Origin: Trichomonas vaginalis G3
Taxonomy: Eukaryota; Parabasalia; Trichomonadida; Trichomonadidae
Reading direction: 5' to 3'
NCBI RefSeq assembly: GCF_026262505.1
Contig: NC_067207.1
Location: 16,646,082 to 16,710,081 of the forward strand
DNA length: 64,000 bases
The notes below the pieces were generated by a model. The model did not search any database. It saw only the letters and a program-made list of their open reading frames with translations, and was not told the DNA's origin. Numbering within the stretch: position 1 is the stretch's first letter; each line of letters begins with the position of its first letter. Positions 22,158 to 33,099 of this stretch are shown here, piece after piece. Made by a program: the position numbers and the translations under genes.

Positions 22158-22330
22158 TTATGTAAGAATAAAAAATAAATTATGTTTAAAATTAATGTTA
22201 ATTTTTTAATGATTTATAAATAAATATATTTTAATGCATCGTCTATATATAGATGTAACAAAAAAAGTCACTAAACCCATCCTATCCTACTACTTATTCA
22301 TTGAAAATTATTATATTTTTTTTTATTATT
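21886..22330 (-). mobile_element. Possible right part of element C, interrupted by A
   Basis: Holds one minus-strand gene start and an AT-rich leader resembling those of element C. The gene frame runs straight into the T run of element A, so A appears to have inserted within it. There is no confirmed terminus on the right side. Confidence 0.45.
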
Positions 22331-22402
22331 GTAAGAATAAATATTTTTGTTGTTTTAAGGAAATTTCATAAAAGCTTTCTTTCTTTCATCATTTTTTTAA
22401 AA

Positions 22403-23341
22403 TGAAATCTTCGATTCACTCTAGCTTTCAATAAAGCTGGAGTTCCAAGTGATATATGGGAAGAATACTTCGGGAAACCAGCAAATGACTATAAAAACAT
22501 CACAAATAATTCAAAACCAACTATTTCAAGCGATTTTTTCTTATTATCTTCAAATTTCGAAGACTTTTCGGACAGTGTCATTAATTGCAATATCAAATCG
22601 ATTAAATTACTACATTCGATATGCACATATACTAATATTACACGAAATTTAGGATTTGGTGGCTGCATCCACTTCTCTGGTGACAGTTCCATTGCACAAG
22701 ACCAATTTTGCTCTATTAAATGCTACACACCAGGCTGGGGAAAGCATTCTTACACCGATGTTGTAACAGAATCAAACAAAAATTTAGTTAATTTAAGTTC
22801 TCTTTTTCAATGCGGCCGTGAGAACACTGGATATGCCAGTATAAATCATAACCATGGAGAAAAATCTCTTATTTCTACAAACAACACTAATACGAGATGT
22901 GGGGCATGGGCTGGTTATCGTTTTAAGTATAATCCAGTTAATATTAACTTTTGTTGTTTCATTTCTAATGATAACCATTTATTTAACCCAATTTGCATGT
23001 GTCATTGGGAAATACCTGATTCTTTTGTTAAAAAATCAATCATCAAAAACAACACAGTTCAAATTGATGGTTCATATAATGGCCTTATATCATCATATCA
23101 ATCAAATATTACTGTTTCAGAATGCATTTTCATAGAAAACAAAGCACCATATACTTTCAGTGCTGATAGAAATGGTATTCTAACAGTAATAAACTGTACA
23201 GGAGATCCTTTGACTGCAAGTAGTTCTCGAGGTACAGTTCACACAGATAAGATGACAACAGATCCTTTTAATCTTACACTTTCGCTTCTTTCATTAGGAA
23301 AATGTGAACAGGACTTCCACTTTCATTTGAAAACATTTTAA
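22403..23341 (+). pseudogene. Beta-helix surface-protein fragment, no start codon
   Basis: An open frame of about 310 residues from just after a TGA near 22403 to a stop at 23341, with no usable ATG at its beginning. It contains serial short beta segments with cysteines and asparagines (SVINCNIKSI, GGCIHFSGDSS, NITVSECIFIEN, NGILTVINCTGD), as in right-handed parallel beta-helix surface proteins that trichomonads carry in large families. No membrane segment follows. A related fragment is at 60659-61525. Likely a truncated copy displaced next to mobile DNA. Confidence 0.5.
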
Positions 23342-24591
23342 ATAGATCCACAAAGAATAACAGTCTTGTACTTGAAGAACTTATTTCTTTTAATTTTTCT
23401 CTTGAAAGTTTTCTAAATTTGACTAAATCATAAATCTATCCTCTTATATATATCAAATTGATGTGATATTTTTAATATACCTGATTCTATACATGCATGA
23501 ATTATATTTTCAGGAAAAATCGAGATGCTGCAATAATATAATGCTCGGTTTTGCTTCTATTTGCTTCCAATCATTGAATATGAGCCATAATAATCTTTTA
23601 AATTCATCTATATAAGATTAACTTTTAATGCATTTACCACAAGATTAAGGTATTAAGCGACAGGAAACCTCAGTCGTATCTAAGGACCTAAAGGAGATAG
23701 AGACAACATAATCAGGTATAGAGATGCTACAGAGTTTTCCTGCCATCATTAAAATATTAGGATAAATGAAAAAAGCATTATGATTGAATCAAATAGATTT
23801 CTTAACATTTAAGTTGAAATATATTCTTATGAGAGTTAAATTCTCCTTTTTAATTCCTTGCTTCTAAATAAATTCCCACTGAAATATATCATTTTTGGTT
23901 TTTTTCATTCATTCTTCAAATGCCTTTCTTGGATGCACAGTCATCAAGGAAATTGCAGACATGCTCAATATCATGGAAATTCTTAATATCAGCAATATAT
24001 GAGAGATTATCTCTTTGAATGACTTGAGATTTAAGTGATTGTAGATCTTTCTAAGAAATTATGCTAACACATACATCAACACAGTATAACTATTTAATAG
24101 GATATAGTTTTATATATAATTTTATAAGTAATATGGTTTTCTAATAAAAAAAAGAATTAAATCACATATTTTATAATTTAACAGCAGCCCTTTTGATTTT
24201 GTTCTGGCTTATTTTCTTAATTAATGTTTTCCTTTTGGACAGTTGCGGCTTCATACTGGGAAACATCTCTTGCGATATCATCAATTTAAACATCTATTTG
24301 ATATCCTGTTAAAGCTGATACTTGATAATATCTGTAACTAGAATGATTGATGTAGGTATCGAGTTGTTCTTGAGGAATTTTCGTTTTTGATTCAAATCTT
24401 TGAACTATTGTAGTTTAAGTTCAAATTCGATACAGACACTTTGATACTATTGCCTACTATACTTTATAGAATGTTTTATTGTAATTTTGTTTTAAAATTT
24501 TGTTATTTTGATAAATTTTTGTTATTTCACGTGGTTATTTTGTATTTCTAAAAAATTTAGGTATTTCTGGGATAAAAGACCGGTAAAATGT
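23342..24591. other. AT-rich intergenic region, no gene seen
   Basis: No open frame of note, no RNA gene recognised and no strong repeat. It lies downstream of the beta-helix fragment and downstream of the gelsolin gene. Confidence 0.6.
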
Positions 24592-25578
24592 TTACTGGAA
24601 GCAGAGATCGAAATCATCATCTTCTGTTCCTTCGAAGAGGACTTCGATTGGAGCGAATTCTGGCATCTTGAGATCGTCGATAAGCTTCATAGCACCCTGG
24701 AAAGCTGTGCGCTTGAGTCCCTTGTCAGCGTTCTTTCCGATGTAGACGAAGATCTTGTCTCCGTATCTGACATAGGAAAGGGCATCTGAGCTGAGGACAG
24801 CCTTCTTGACAGCAGCGTCCTTGGCGAGTTCCTTGCCATTGGCATCGTAAATAGCCTTGACGAAGGCTGTTTCGTAGGCAGCATCGGAGTTGTCAGCAGC
24901 ACCGATTTCTCCTTCCTTGCCGATGATGGCGTTGAGTTCCTCGTTCTCTTCGTCTTCGATTCTTGTCTCGGTAGCCTTTGGATCTGTCTGCTTCAAGACT
25001 GTAAGTGCTGATGCACCCTTGTTCTTCTCAAGAAGGTTGGCCTTGTTGCCGATCCAAAGGAAGAACTTGCCTGGAGCGTGGATGATGAAAACATCTCCAT
25101 GGTTGAGGGAGGAGCGAGCAGCTGGGACAAGCTGGAGGATCGGGCGCTTCTTGCCCTTGATTCTGTACATGTCAACCTTTGTGGATGTCTCAACCTTCTT
25201 GAATCCGGATGCGACACCACCGTCGAGGTAGCGGACACCACCAACCTTGTCGAAGAGGCCAATGAACTGGTCTGATTCGTGGTTCTGAACTTCTCTGTGT
25301 TGCTTTGGAGAGCCGCCAAATCTGTCGTCGAGTTCAACAGCCTTCATAGCTACAGCACCACGCTCATCTGTTGATGATGTGGAGCCTTGCCAGAAGTAGA
25401 TGTCACGATGGACAAGCTTGCTTGTGCCAACAAGGTATGCGTACAAGTAAAGGTATGAATCGCCTGTGTGGAAAGCACCAATTTCAGCAACCTTGACTGG
25501 CTTGAAGTTTTCGATACGCCAGCCACAAAGGCCAGTCCAATCTTCAGCAACTGCGGCAAACTCTGGGTCTACAGCCAT
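24592..25578 (-). CDS. Gelsolin/severin-like actin-severing protein
   Basis: 328 residues with three gelsolin-type repeats at about 15-120, 135-205 and 215-325. Characteristic segments are GDSYLYLYAYL with the following DIYFWQG in the first, HGDVFIIHAPGKFFLWIGN in the second and YGDKIFVYIGKNADKG in the third. Three repeats is the size of severin/fragmin, which cut and cap actin filaments in a calcium-dependent way. Start supported by TCACTTCACTTTTCATG, a trichomonad initiator with a very short leader, and the stop codon overlaps TAAA, the usual trichomonad polyadenylation signal. The coding region is much richer in GC than its surroundings, which suggests strong expression. Confidence 0.93.
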   Translation of the reverse strand: MAVDPEFAAVAEDWTGLCGWRIENFKPVKVAEIGAFHTGDSYLYLYAYLVGTSKLVHRDIYFWQGSTSSTDERGAVAMKAVELDDRFGGSPKQHREVQNHESDQFIGLFDKVGGVRYLDGGVASGFKKVETSTKVDMYRIKGKKRPILQLVPAARSSLNHGDVFIIHAPGKFFLWIGNKANLLEKNKGASALTVLKQTDPKATETRIEDEENEELNAIIGKEGEIGAADNSDAAYETAFVKAIYDANGKELAKDAAVKKAVLSSDALSYVRYGDKIFVYIGKNADKGLKRTAFQGAMKLIDDLKMPEFAPIEVLFEGTEDDDFDLCFQ

Positions 25579-25600
25579 GAAAAGTGAAGTGAATTAGAAA
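25550..25600 (-). promoter_or_regulatory. Trichomonad initiator of the gelsolin gene
   Basis: On the minus strand TCACTTCACTTTTC precedes the ATG by a few bases. TCACTT fits the TCAYTW initiator used by most trichomonad protein genes. Confidence 0.7.
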
Positions 25601-27022
25601 TTTTATTTTGTCAGAAAAGAATTTATCAAAAAAACTCAGAAACTTTATCCAAATTTTACGTTGTTATAGACCGAAAATAGATTTTTTCGGTTTTCTCTTC
25701 AAATAATTGAAAGAATGATACTATTATAGGTTTATTATATTATATAGCATATAATCATGCTATAGCCGAAAATTATAAGTTTTGAGAAGATTGAATATAA
25801 CACAAATAAATTTGAATGTAAGTTAAATTGCTTGTTGTTTTTAATAGCTATTTAACGAGAAATCCAATATTGCAAAATTCAAATTGAATGATTGAAAGAA
25901 CAGAAAAAGTCATTCTTTTCAATTTCGAATATGTTTCATTGTATTTATAATTATATGGCAAATAAGATATTTAAACTTGATTTTTGAAAGAAAATTCACA
26001 AAATTGAATAAATTCAAATAATTTTTATTCAAAAATAAACTACAAAGTTTGTAATTTAAAATATTTTGTGAGATCAGATTGAATTAATTCAAGGTTCTTT
26101 TCAATTAATATTAATGACCATATTACGCATTTTCGAACATTCTAAACCAAATATATAAAAATGGGAGACGAATGTTAAATTTGCTCGACATGGGGGAGTT
26201 GTCTGCAAAGTTTTAGCTCTTATCTCTAACAAAAAATTATTTTTTAAAAAAATGACCGAATACGTTTCACAGCGAGAAAAAAATAAAAGGCAAGATAGAA
26301 TTTTCTAGAAAATTCTTATTTATTTCATTCTTATTTAGCTATTATAATTAATATTCTTCATATCAAAATAACTTGATATCAAAAATTCAAATTCAATTGA
26401 TTGAAAGCAAGTTGCAATTGTCCGCCTATTTATTTCGTTTGGTTACTATACAAACTATCATAATTTACTAAAAGGGTTTATTCTTATCGGAAACTTATTT
26501 TTTTGAAATGTTTACAATAATCAAAATTGCGATTGTAGTTATCGTAGGATTATTGCGAATCGTGGGCTATTCTTCTTGCTCGCACATTATTATCATCTTT
26601 TATGGCTATACCATTGATAATTATTTAATTTTGTTCTCGCAAAACTATCGCTTTGATATGTTACCGCGAGGTTCTAAGTGATAGTCACTTTTGTAAACAT
26701 GATCGCTTGGAAAATTTAGATATCATGCAAAATGATCCTACAAATTGTGATATAATCCAATACACGTCTACATCGCCAGGCAATTTGCCTCTTATCTACT
26801 TTTATTTCCTAATTTTTTATCAATTTTATTAGATATTTATGTTTAAATATAAAAATTTGAGAACCAATACTAATGGATATACAAAATATAAAATATTTTC
26901 TAATAAATAATAGAAATTGAATTTGGAATTCTTTCAAAAATTGAATTTTCAGGAAGATGAACATGAATTTATAGCTTATTTGCATAAACTAATATATTTA
27001 TCTCATAAGTCCAATAAATAAA
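25600..27022. other. AT-rich intergenic region, no gene seen
   Basis: Very AT-rich with scattered homopolymer runs. No coding frame or RNA gene recognised. It separates divergent start regions of the gelsolin and ankyrin genes, so it carries both promoters. Confidence 0.6.
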
Positions 27023-27043
27023 ATGAGATTTTGGTCCAATAAA

Positions 27044-29374
27044 ATGTCAAAGATTTTGGCCGAAAGTTACACTAACGAGAAGTTCGAATATCTTCAAAAA
27101 AGATTTTCCAAATACATAGAAACGGAGATAATGATCCGAGACATTTCCTCTGAAGAGGATATTGATTGCATTTTTGCTTACATTCAAGATAAAAATGTCG
27201 AAATCCCTTTCGTCTTACATTGCATTAACGCATTTTCACCAGAAAACAAATTGCATATCAAAACATATGCAGAGTTGTTCTTTAAACTTTACGATACCTA
27301 CAAATTTCCAATATACAATAATAACAACAGAGCACTTGCTTCCTTATTCTACCACAAGTACAAGATTCCATACATGGAAACATATTACAACAGGAAATAC
27401 ACGCCAGATGATCCAGAACAAATTTACGATGTATTCGAGAAAAATTCCATTAATTATTACATCATTAGAGATGATTTAGAAGGTCTCAAGACCATCCCCA
27501 ACCTTACACCCAACAAGCATCCCATCAAATTCGAATTAACTCCACTCCACATTGCCTGTGACTATGGAGCAGAAAAATGTTTCTTTTACATGTTGGAAAA
27601 AGGTGCAACAATTGATTACCAATGCCTTGAATTTGCTATCAGTTCAAAGAACAGAAAGATTATTGAAGAAATCCTTAAACATCATGAGCTGACACAAGAT
27701 CATTGGGAGAGATCAACACGTCAATTTGATTTCGAATTTTTCAAGTTCATTGATTCGAAATATCACGGAGAAAAGAAAATGCAATGGACATTGATGAATG
27801 CTGATTTATTAACAACATTCTATTTCTATTGTTTCTATGCAAATGATGAATACACGAGGACACAAGTTTTATTGAAAATTTTGAGTTTTCCTGTCATTGA
27901 TTTTTTGAATTACTTTTTTGTCGAAGAGAAAAACGACATAAAAAGGGATTATTCACGAGCAGATCCTGTTGAACAAGTAACAAGAACATGTGATATGAAT
28001 TATATAAGAAAAGTATTTGATATGGGATTATCCCTTGAACCTATTTTTGATACAAATGCTTTGTTTTATGCTGCTGAAGTTGATAATGAAGAATTAGTTG
28101 ATTTTTATGTCGACAAAAAAATCGATTTAAATAATTTTGATGAAGAATGTTGTTCTTGTTTACATAAGGCTGTTTTTTATGGTTCACAAAGAACAATGAT
28201 TCAGTTAATGGATAAATACAAATTACCTGTTGATTTCTGTAATGATGCATTAAAAACTCCTTTGTTTGAAGCAGAACATCCAAAAATTGCAAAAATTTTA
28301 TTAGATAGAGGTGCTAAAATTAAAGTTAAATTAGATACAGGTTATATGCTGTTAAAAGATGCTGTAATGAGAAATTATGATATTACGGAATTTTTAGTGA
28401 AAAATGGTGCAGAAATACCAAATGATATATTCGAAGAAATGGTTGAAGAATGTATGCCTGATGATGATGATCATGCGAAAACAATTCTGTTGTTGGGAGG
28501 AAAAATTCCAAAAGATTATAACTCTTTTTATAAAGTAATAGAAGAGAATTTGGTTAAAAGCATTGAAGCGTTTATTAAAGTTGGATATGATCCGAACAGG
28601 AAATCAAAAGATTTTCCTTGTCCACTTTATAATTGGATGTGCAGACAAATTAAACCTGAAGCTTTTGAAGCATTACTTAAAAATGGTGCTGATCCAAATG
28701 CTACTTTTAGAAACTTACCGATGCTGCATATAGCAATGATTGCAAAGAATGATGATTACGTAAGAATTCTTCTTCAAAATGGTGCAAACCCGAATTCAAC
28801 AGGATTGAAAGGAAATGCTTTACAATTGGCTATTGATACCAAATTTAATATCAAAACATTTTTGAAGTATGCAAAAGGTTTTAATTTCAACACAAAAGTT
28901 ATTGAGTTGCCGCTGATGTTTTACTTGGTCAAACACAACATGGTTGAAGAAATATCAATTGCTTTGAATCGTGGCGCAGATCATGAAATTAAATATAAAG
29001 GTTTGTCACCTTTTTTATATGCTGTCAAAATTGATGCGAGGAAAGAAACTCTGAAAGTGTTGATTGACAACAAATGCGACACATTGGCAAAGGATGCGGA
29101 TGGAAGAAATGCATTACACATTGCTATAAAATGTGTTCCAAAAACTGTTATTTTGAAGAATTTGATCGAATTAGTTCCGAATTTGGAAGAATTGAAGAAA
29201 GATAAAGATAATGCAGGGTTGAATCCATTCGAATATGTTCTGGTGTACAGATCTAAACCTGCTACAATCAATTTAGCCTATGACAATCTGTTTTGTGATG
29301 TCGATTTTGATAATATCCCACAAAATAGATTTTCCGCTGCAATACATTTGGTTTATAATTGTTTGAAAGAATAA
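27044..29374 (+). CDS. Ankyrin-repeat protein (trichomonad DUF3447-like family)
   Basis: 776 residues from MSKILAESYTNEKFEYLQ. The first 170 residues are a helical domain typical of the expanded trichomonad ankyrin family; then come ankyrin repeats such as FELTPLHIACDYGAEKCFFY, GADPNATFRNLPMLHIAMIA and DADGRNALHIAIK, continuing to near the C-terminus. Such proteins act as protein-binding scaffolds in the cytoplasm; the partner is unknown. An in-frame ATG at 27023 would add seven residues; TCATA at 27003 fits the initiator for either start. The stop overlaps TAAA. No signal peptide or membrane segment. Confidence 0.85.
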   Translation: MSKILAESYTNEKFEYLQKRFSKYIETEIMIRDISSEEDIDCIFAYIQDKNVEIPFVLHCINAFSPENKLHIKTYAELFFKLYDTYKFPIYNNNNRALASLFYHKYKIPYMETYYNRKYTPDDPEQIYDVFEKNSINYYIIRDDLEGLKTIPNLTPNKHPIKFELTPLHIACDYGAEKCFFYMLEKGATIDYQCLEFAISSKNRKIIEEILKHHELTQDHWERSTRQFDFEFFKFIDSKYHGEKKMQWTLMNADLLTTFYFYCFYANDEYTRTQVLLKILSFPVIDFLNYFFVEEKNDIKRDYSRADPVEQVTRTCDMNYIRKVFDMGLSLEPIFDTNALFYAAEVDNEELVDFYVDKKIDLNNFDEECCSCLHKAVFYGSQRTMIQLMDKYKLPVDFCNDALKTPLFEAEHPKIAKILLDRGAKIKVKLDTGYMLLKDAVMRNYDITEFLVKNGAEIPNDIFEEMVEECMPDDDDHAKTILLLGGKIPKDYNSFYKVIEENLVKSIEAFIKVGYDPNRKSKDFPCPLYNWMCRQIKPEAFEALLKNGADPNATFRNLPMLHIAMIAKNDDYVRILLQNGANPNSTGLKGNALQLAIDTKFNIKTFLKYAKGFNFNTKVIELPLMFYLVKHNMVEEISIALNRGADHEIKYKGLSPFLYAVKIDARKETLKVLIDNKCDTLAKDADGRNALHIAIKCVPKTVILKNLIELVPNLEELKKDKDNAGLNPFEYVLVYRSKPATINLAYDNLFCDVDFDNIPQNRFSAAIHLVYNCLKE

Positions 29375-29547
29375 AACTCTATTTATATTTGATTGACAAT
29401 AATTTGAGCTTTTTTAAAACCCAATTAAGTATTTTCTGTAGTAAAAGTCATAAATATCAAAAAGTTTAAAAGTTCAAATAGTTTTTCATTTTAATTCATG
29501 ACGCAAAATATTGTGATGAGTTCAAAGCAAGAATGAAAGTTCATCTT

Positions 29548-29672
29548 AAGGATGCACTCACTACTTCCTGATATTCTCTAAATTTTCCTGACAATTGTTT
29601 TATTTCTCTATATCTCTTCTTGCCTGCAATCGACATTTTTAGAAAATTTCAGAAAATGGTCAGTGCATCCTT
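29548..29672. repeat. Possible MITE with 14-bp inverted ends
   Basis: AAGGATGCACTCAC at 29548-29561 is matched by GTCAGTGCATCCTT at 29659-29672 with one mismatch, and the next bases inside are also partly complementary. The 125-bp body has no coding capacity. A clear target duplication is not visible. Confidence 0.45.
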
Positions 29673-29957
29673 ACATTTCAGTTAAAATAGAGCTAATCAT
29701 TTAAAGCTATGAACAGTTTCAGAGAGAACTTTCATATTTCTTCAGACTGTTTCAGAGAACTATATTTACGCAGATTGTTAATATAGAAAAGTTTAATCCC
29801 ATATTAACATCAAGTTCGAAATGTAATATTTTAAGTCAATTCATGTTCCCAAAAAATCTTTCATATAAAATCATATCTTCGAATGTAGAAACCATAAATC
29901 GTCAGTATTATAAACATATATTATATTAAATAATAAATTTTTATAACATCAATAAAA

Positions 29958-31292
29958 TTAATTAGTGCTCTCATATGTTCCTGTTTCATCATAAGTACCT
30001 GTTTCATTTTCAGTTGTTTCCTGTGTCTCTGTTGTTGTTCCATCTTGTGTTTCTTCTGTTGTTGTTGCATCTTTTTCTGTAGATTCATTTTCAGCAGCAG
30101 AGGCGGCGGCAGCAGCTTCCTTTTCTGCTTCTTCCTTCTCTCTTCTTGCTTGTTCTTCTGCTTCTTTTCTTTCTTTTTCAAGATTAAGGGCTTCTTGTCT
30201 GTCAGCGAAAGAAATTGGTTCTTCGTCAATCTTTTCAAGCCACGGCATCATGAGAATGACATCTGACTTGAAGTTCTCAACAGAAGTAACTGGAGTGCCA
30301 TCGAAAATTATTGTATTCATATTCTTAAGATTTGCAAGAACATGTAAGTCTTCGAGGTTCTGTATAGCAGTCTGATGCATATCGAGGACTTTAAGAGCTG
30401 GAAGATCCTCCATTCCTGGGAATTTTTCAATCGCATTCTCTCCGAAGCTCAAATTTTCAAGTTTATCCATACCAGCAAATACTATTATTGGTATTTCTGT
30501 AATTGCGTTCTGATCGAGCTTAAGAACCTTAAGATTAGAAAGATAAGCGAAAGTTCCAAATTTGAAGTTCTTTAACTTGTTTTGGGACAAGTCAAGCTCT
30601 TCAAGATTCGATAACTGTGAGAATGCAGTCTGTGAAATGTACTTAATAGCGTTCTGTGAAAGATTTAATTTCTTTAGCTTTGGAGTATTGAATTCTCCAA
30701 GGGAACAGAATTTATTCTGCGATAGATCGAGAATTTCGAGTGATGGGAGGCTAATTCCATCGAAATTAACAACTTTATTTTCTTGTAAGTATAATTCTTT
30801 CAATTTTGGTAAACCATTAAGTGGGGAAAGATTTGAGATAGAGTTTGTTTTGAGTGATATGTAGAATAAAGCTTGAAATGTTGATAAAGCAGAGATATCA
30901 ACAATATCTGCTTCTGCAACTGAAAAAGAAGTAAATGCGAATGAAAGAGAGCCTTCTTCGACTGGTTGGAGGTCGGATAATCTCTCTGCAATGAACTGTG
31001 GTGATAATCTGAGTACTTCTTCATCTTCAGGATCTGGGGTTTCTGGATCAGGAGCAATTTCTGTCTTTAACTGTGTGACAATGTTTTGAGCGAATGGGAT
31101 GAATTGATCTTTGCTGAATTGCTCTGGTTTTTCTAAATTTTCAAGAACGTCAATTAAATCTTCTCTTGAAAAGCCATTTGGAAGCTTAACTTTCTGCATA
31201 GCGAAGTCGATTGCCTTTTGATAGCCAATTTCACCCTCAAGAACTTCTTCTTTAGCAAGAGCATCGAAAAGCTGGCCTAATTCCTCTTCCAT
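29958..31292 (-). CDS. LRR protein resembling axonemal LRRC23
   Basis: 444 residues. An acidic N-terminal region to about residue 105, then LRRs from about 130 to 365 (SLPSLEILDLSQNKF, PKLKKLNLSQNAIKYI, SNLEELDLSQNKLKNF), a cap MPWLEKIDEEP, and a charged coiled-coil tail (ERKEAEEQARREKEEAEKEA) ending in a T/E-rich stretch. The layout, including the pre-LRR block with LSPQFIAERL, the LRR cap and the RQEAL-type helix, resembles LRRC23, a radial-spoke protein of motile cilia; trichomonads have flagella, so an axonemal role is plausible. The start is placed at MEEELG because TCACTT lies 24 bases upstream; the longer frame begins inside the leader. Confidence 0.7.
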   Translation of the reverse strand: MEEELGQLFDALAKEEVLEGEIGYQKAIDFAMQKVKLPNGFSREDLIDVLENLEKPEQFSKDQFIPFAQNIVTQLKTEIAPDPETPDPEDEEVLRLSPQFIAERLSDLQPVEEGSLSFAFTSFSVAEADIVDISALSTFQALFYISLKTNSISNLSPLNGLPKLKELYLQENKVVNFDGISLPSLEILDLSQNKFCSLGEFNTPKLKKLNLSQNAIKYISQTAFSQLSNLEELDLSQNKLKNFKFGTFAYLSNLKVLKLDQNAITEIPIIVFAGMDKLENLSFGENAIEKFPGMEDLPALKVLDMHQTAIQNLEDLHVLANLKNMNTIIFDGTPVTSVENFKSDVILMMPWLEKIDEEPISFADRQEALNLEKERKEAEEQARREKEEAEKEAAAAASAAENESTEKDATTTEETQDGTTTETQETTENETGTYDETGTYESTN

Positions 31293-31309
31293 TTTTAGAT
31301 AACGTATGC

Positions 31310-31320
31310 ATAAAAGTGAC
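31310..31320 (-). promoter_or_regulatory. Trichomonad initiator of the LRR gene
   Basis: On the minus strand GTGTCACTTTTATGC carries TCACTT, matching TCAYTW, about 20-25 bases before the chosen start codon. The nearer ATG in TTTTATGCATAC is out of frame. Confidence 0.6.
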
Positions 31321-31429
31321 ACTTCTAACTAACATCAGACTTTTTACAATGATCATGAACAATTTTTATGCATATCTTGCATCGATAACTATCTCCAGCA
31401 TTATCAATGTTTTTGTATCTCAAGATAAT

Positions 31430-31460
31430 TATATATAGTCAGGAGAAAAAGGTGTAAACC
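31430..31460. repeat. 31-bp inverted repeat, left copy
   Basis: A perfect reverse-complement match to 60330-60360, with core AGTCAGGAGAAAAAGG and GTGTAAACC. It is followed by two more internal copies of AAAAAGGTGTAAACC at 31465 and 31835. It may be the left end of a transposon of about 5 kb later split by element B. Confidence 0.8.
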
Positions 31461-32912
31461 GGGCAAAAAGGTGTAAACCTTAAATTTTTAGGGATAAAAG
31501 TAGGAAAGATATTGTCCTCATATGTGTGCGATCTGGGAGGTATGATTAGTTCAAAAATTCGAAATAGATTTAATAATGATATATTAGCTATTATATGATA
31601 ACATATATAAATAATAACATAAATAGTTTCCTTATATTGTAGAAATTATAATTCTTTGAAGAAAATGGATATTTAAAATCTCAAATAATCTTGAATTTTT
31701 CATCAAGATGAGGCTTAGTGATTTAAATGCTAGTCCATTACATTGTACTTCAATAGCATATAATATATGCTCGATCATATTTATATGAATTAACTATCAA
31801 GCAGCAAGAATACATAAAAAACCTTATCTAAAAAGGTGTAAACCATATTGAGAAAGCTTGCTTTTTTAGTATGATCACAACAATCGATTCCACATTAGAA
31901 AATAAAATTATTTTTTGCGCATCAATAATTGAATTGATTTTTTACCACAATAATAACAAATTCAATTTAAAATTTGAGCAACAGACTTCAATAAAGAATA
32001 ATTTAAGCCTACATGATGTGTATCTATATTTCTGACAATATAAATGCTATAACTTCAATTTGAAATTACAAATTTGATTATTCCAAAAATTTTTGAAAAT
32101 ACAATTATATTACCAATAAAAACATTGAGATAGAATAAAAGCTATCTAATGATGAAAGAAATAAAAGTTGAACAAAAATGAACGTTTATAATTTTTTCAT
32201 TTTGGATAATCCATCTCCAACATAAGATCTCTTCGAAAGACCCACGCCAAATAACCCAATATTAAGGATTTACAGATGACTTAGATCATTCTCCTTAATA
32301 TTTGCTGATGAAGGAGAAAGCAATTTCTACAAAGAATTGTTAATTTCATTGATAAAAACGAATAAAAATATTGTTTATATTCTATTTTAAATCTCTAACA
32401 ATGATTTTTTGAGTATTATTAAAGTTTTTTTTTAAAATCAAATCATCTAAATACCGTTCCCAACTTCTGGAAAACGGTTTTTCACCCTTATGATCAGTTT
32501 CAGACACTTTGGGAGTCTCCCAAACTTTGATATTTTGCATTATGATAGAGAAACGTGTCTAGTTTAACGCACAGTTGTTTTAAAGGCAAATGATGATATC
32601 ACATGAAATTATCAAATTATCAAATTTTGAAGTACCAGTCCAAAGGGTTAATTAGATCCTACACAGATGTGCGATAGTGAAACATATGTGTTCTTGATTT
32701 GAGAAGTCCTACTGATAGAGGTATGAATCTCACAGCTTTGTGTGAGTGTGTCTGACACTTGTATAGAGTGGAATATGCGCCGACATATATTATATAATAA
32801 CATGTAGTTGATAATTATGAAAAAATAGAATTCGATGCGAATGATATTGAAAGTTGTTTTGTAATTTGATATTTTTCTTATATGTGTTAATTAGTAAATG
32901 GCTTGTTTGTTG
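31461..32912. other. AT-rich non-coding region left of element B
   Basis: No open frame of note. It carries two further AAAAAGGTGTAAACC copies (near 31465 and 31835) and otherwise AT-rich sequence without recognisable genes. Confidence 0.55.
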
Positions 32913-32913
32913 T

Positions 32914-32918
32914 GATTG
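32914..32918. repeat. Target-site duplication GATTG, left
   Basis: GATTG (TGATTG if one ambiguous T is counted) directly precedes the A run of element B and recurs right after its T run at 56796-56800. Mavericks make 5-6 bp duplications. Confidence 0.8.
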
Positions 32919-32957
<39 letters not shown>

Positions 32958-33040
32958 GTGGGGCTTCCAGGCACTTCGTGCCTTCTAGCCCTGAAGATGT
33001 TTAGTATAAATGAAGTTTTTATTCGGAGGGCTTCCAGCCC
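32919..33040. repeat. Left terminal inverted repeat of element B
   Basis: A run, then GGCAGTGGGGC and a stem-loop at 32961-32991 (AGGCAC-TTC-GTGCCT inside GGGCT/AGCCC), then TATAAATGAAGTTTTTATTC. The match to the right end is continuous for about 80 bases apart from a 6-base difference after the hairpin. A partial second hairpin module (GGAGGGCTTCCAGCCC) follows. Confidence 0.88.
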
Positions 33041-33099
33041 ATAAGAAATTTTTCCCAAGACCCAAGAGGAGGACCGAACCCCAGCCGACCAGCCGTTGA

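Noticed and set aside
24890-25275. Plus-strand frames inside the gelsolin gene
   Set aside because: Shadows of the GC-rich coding strand.
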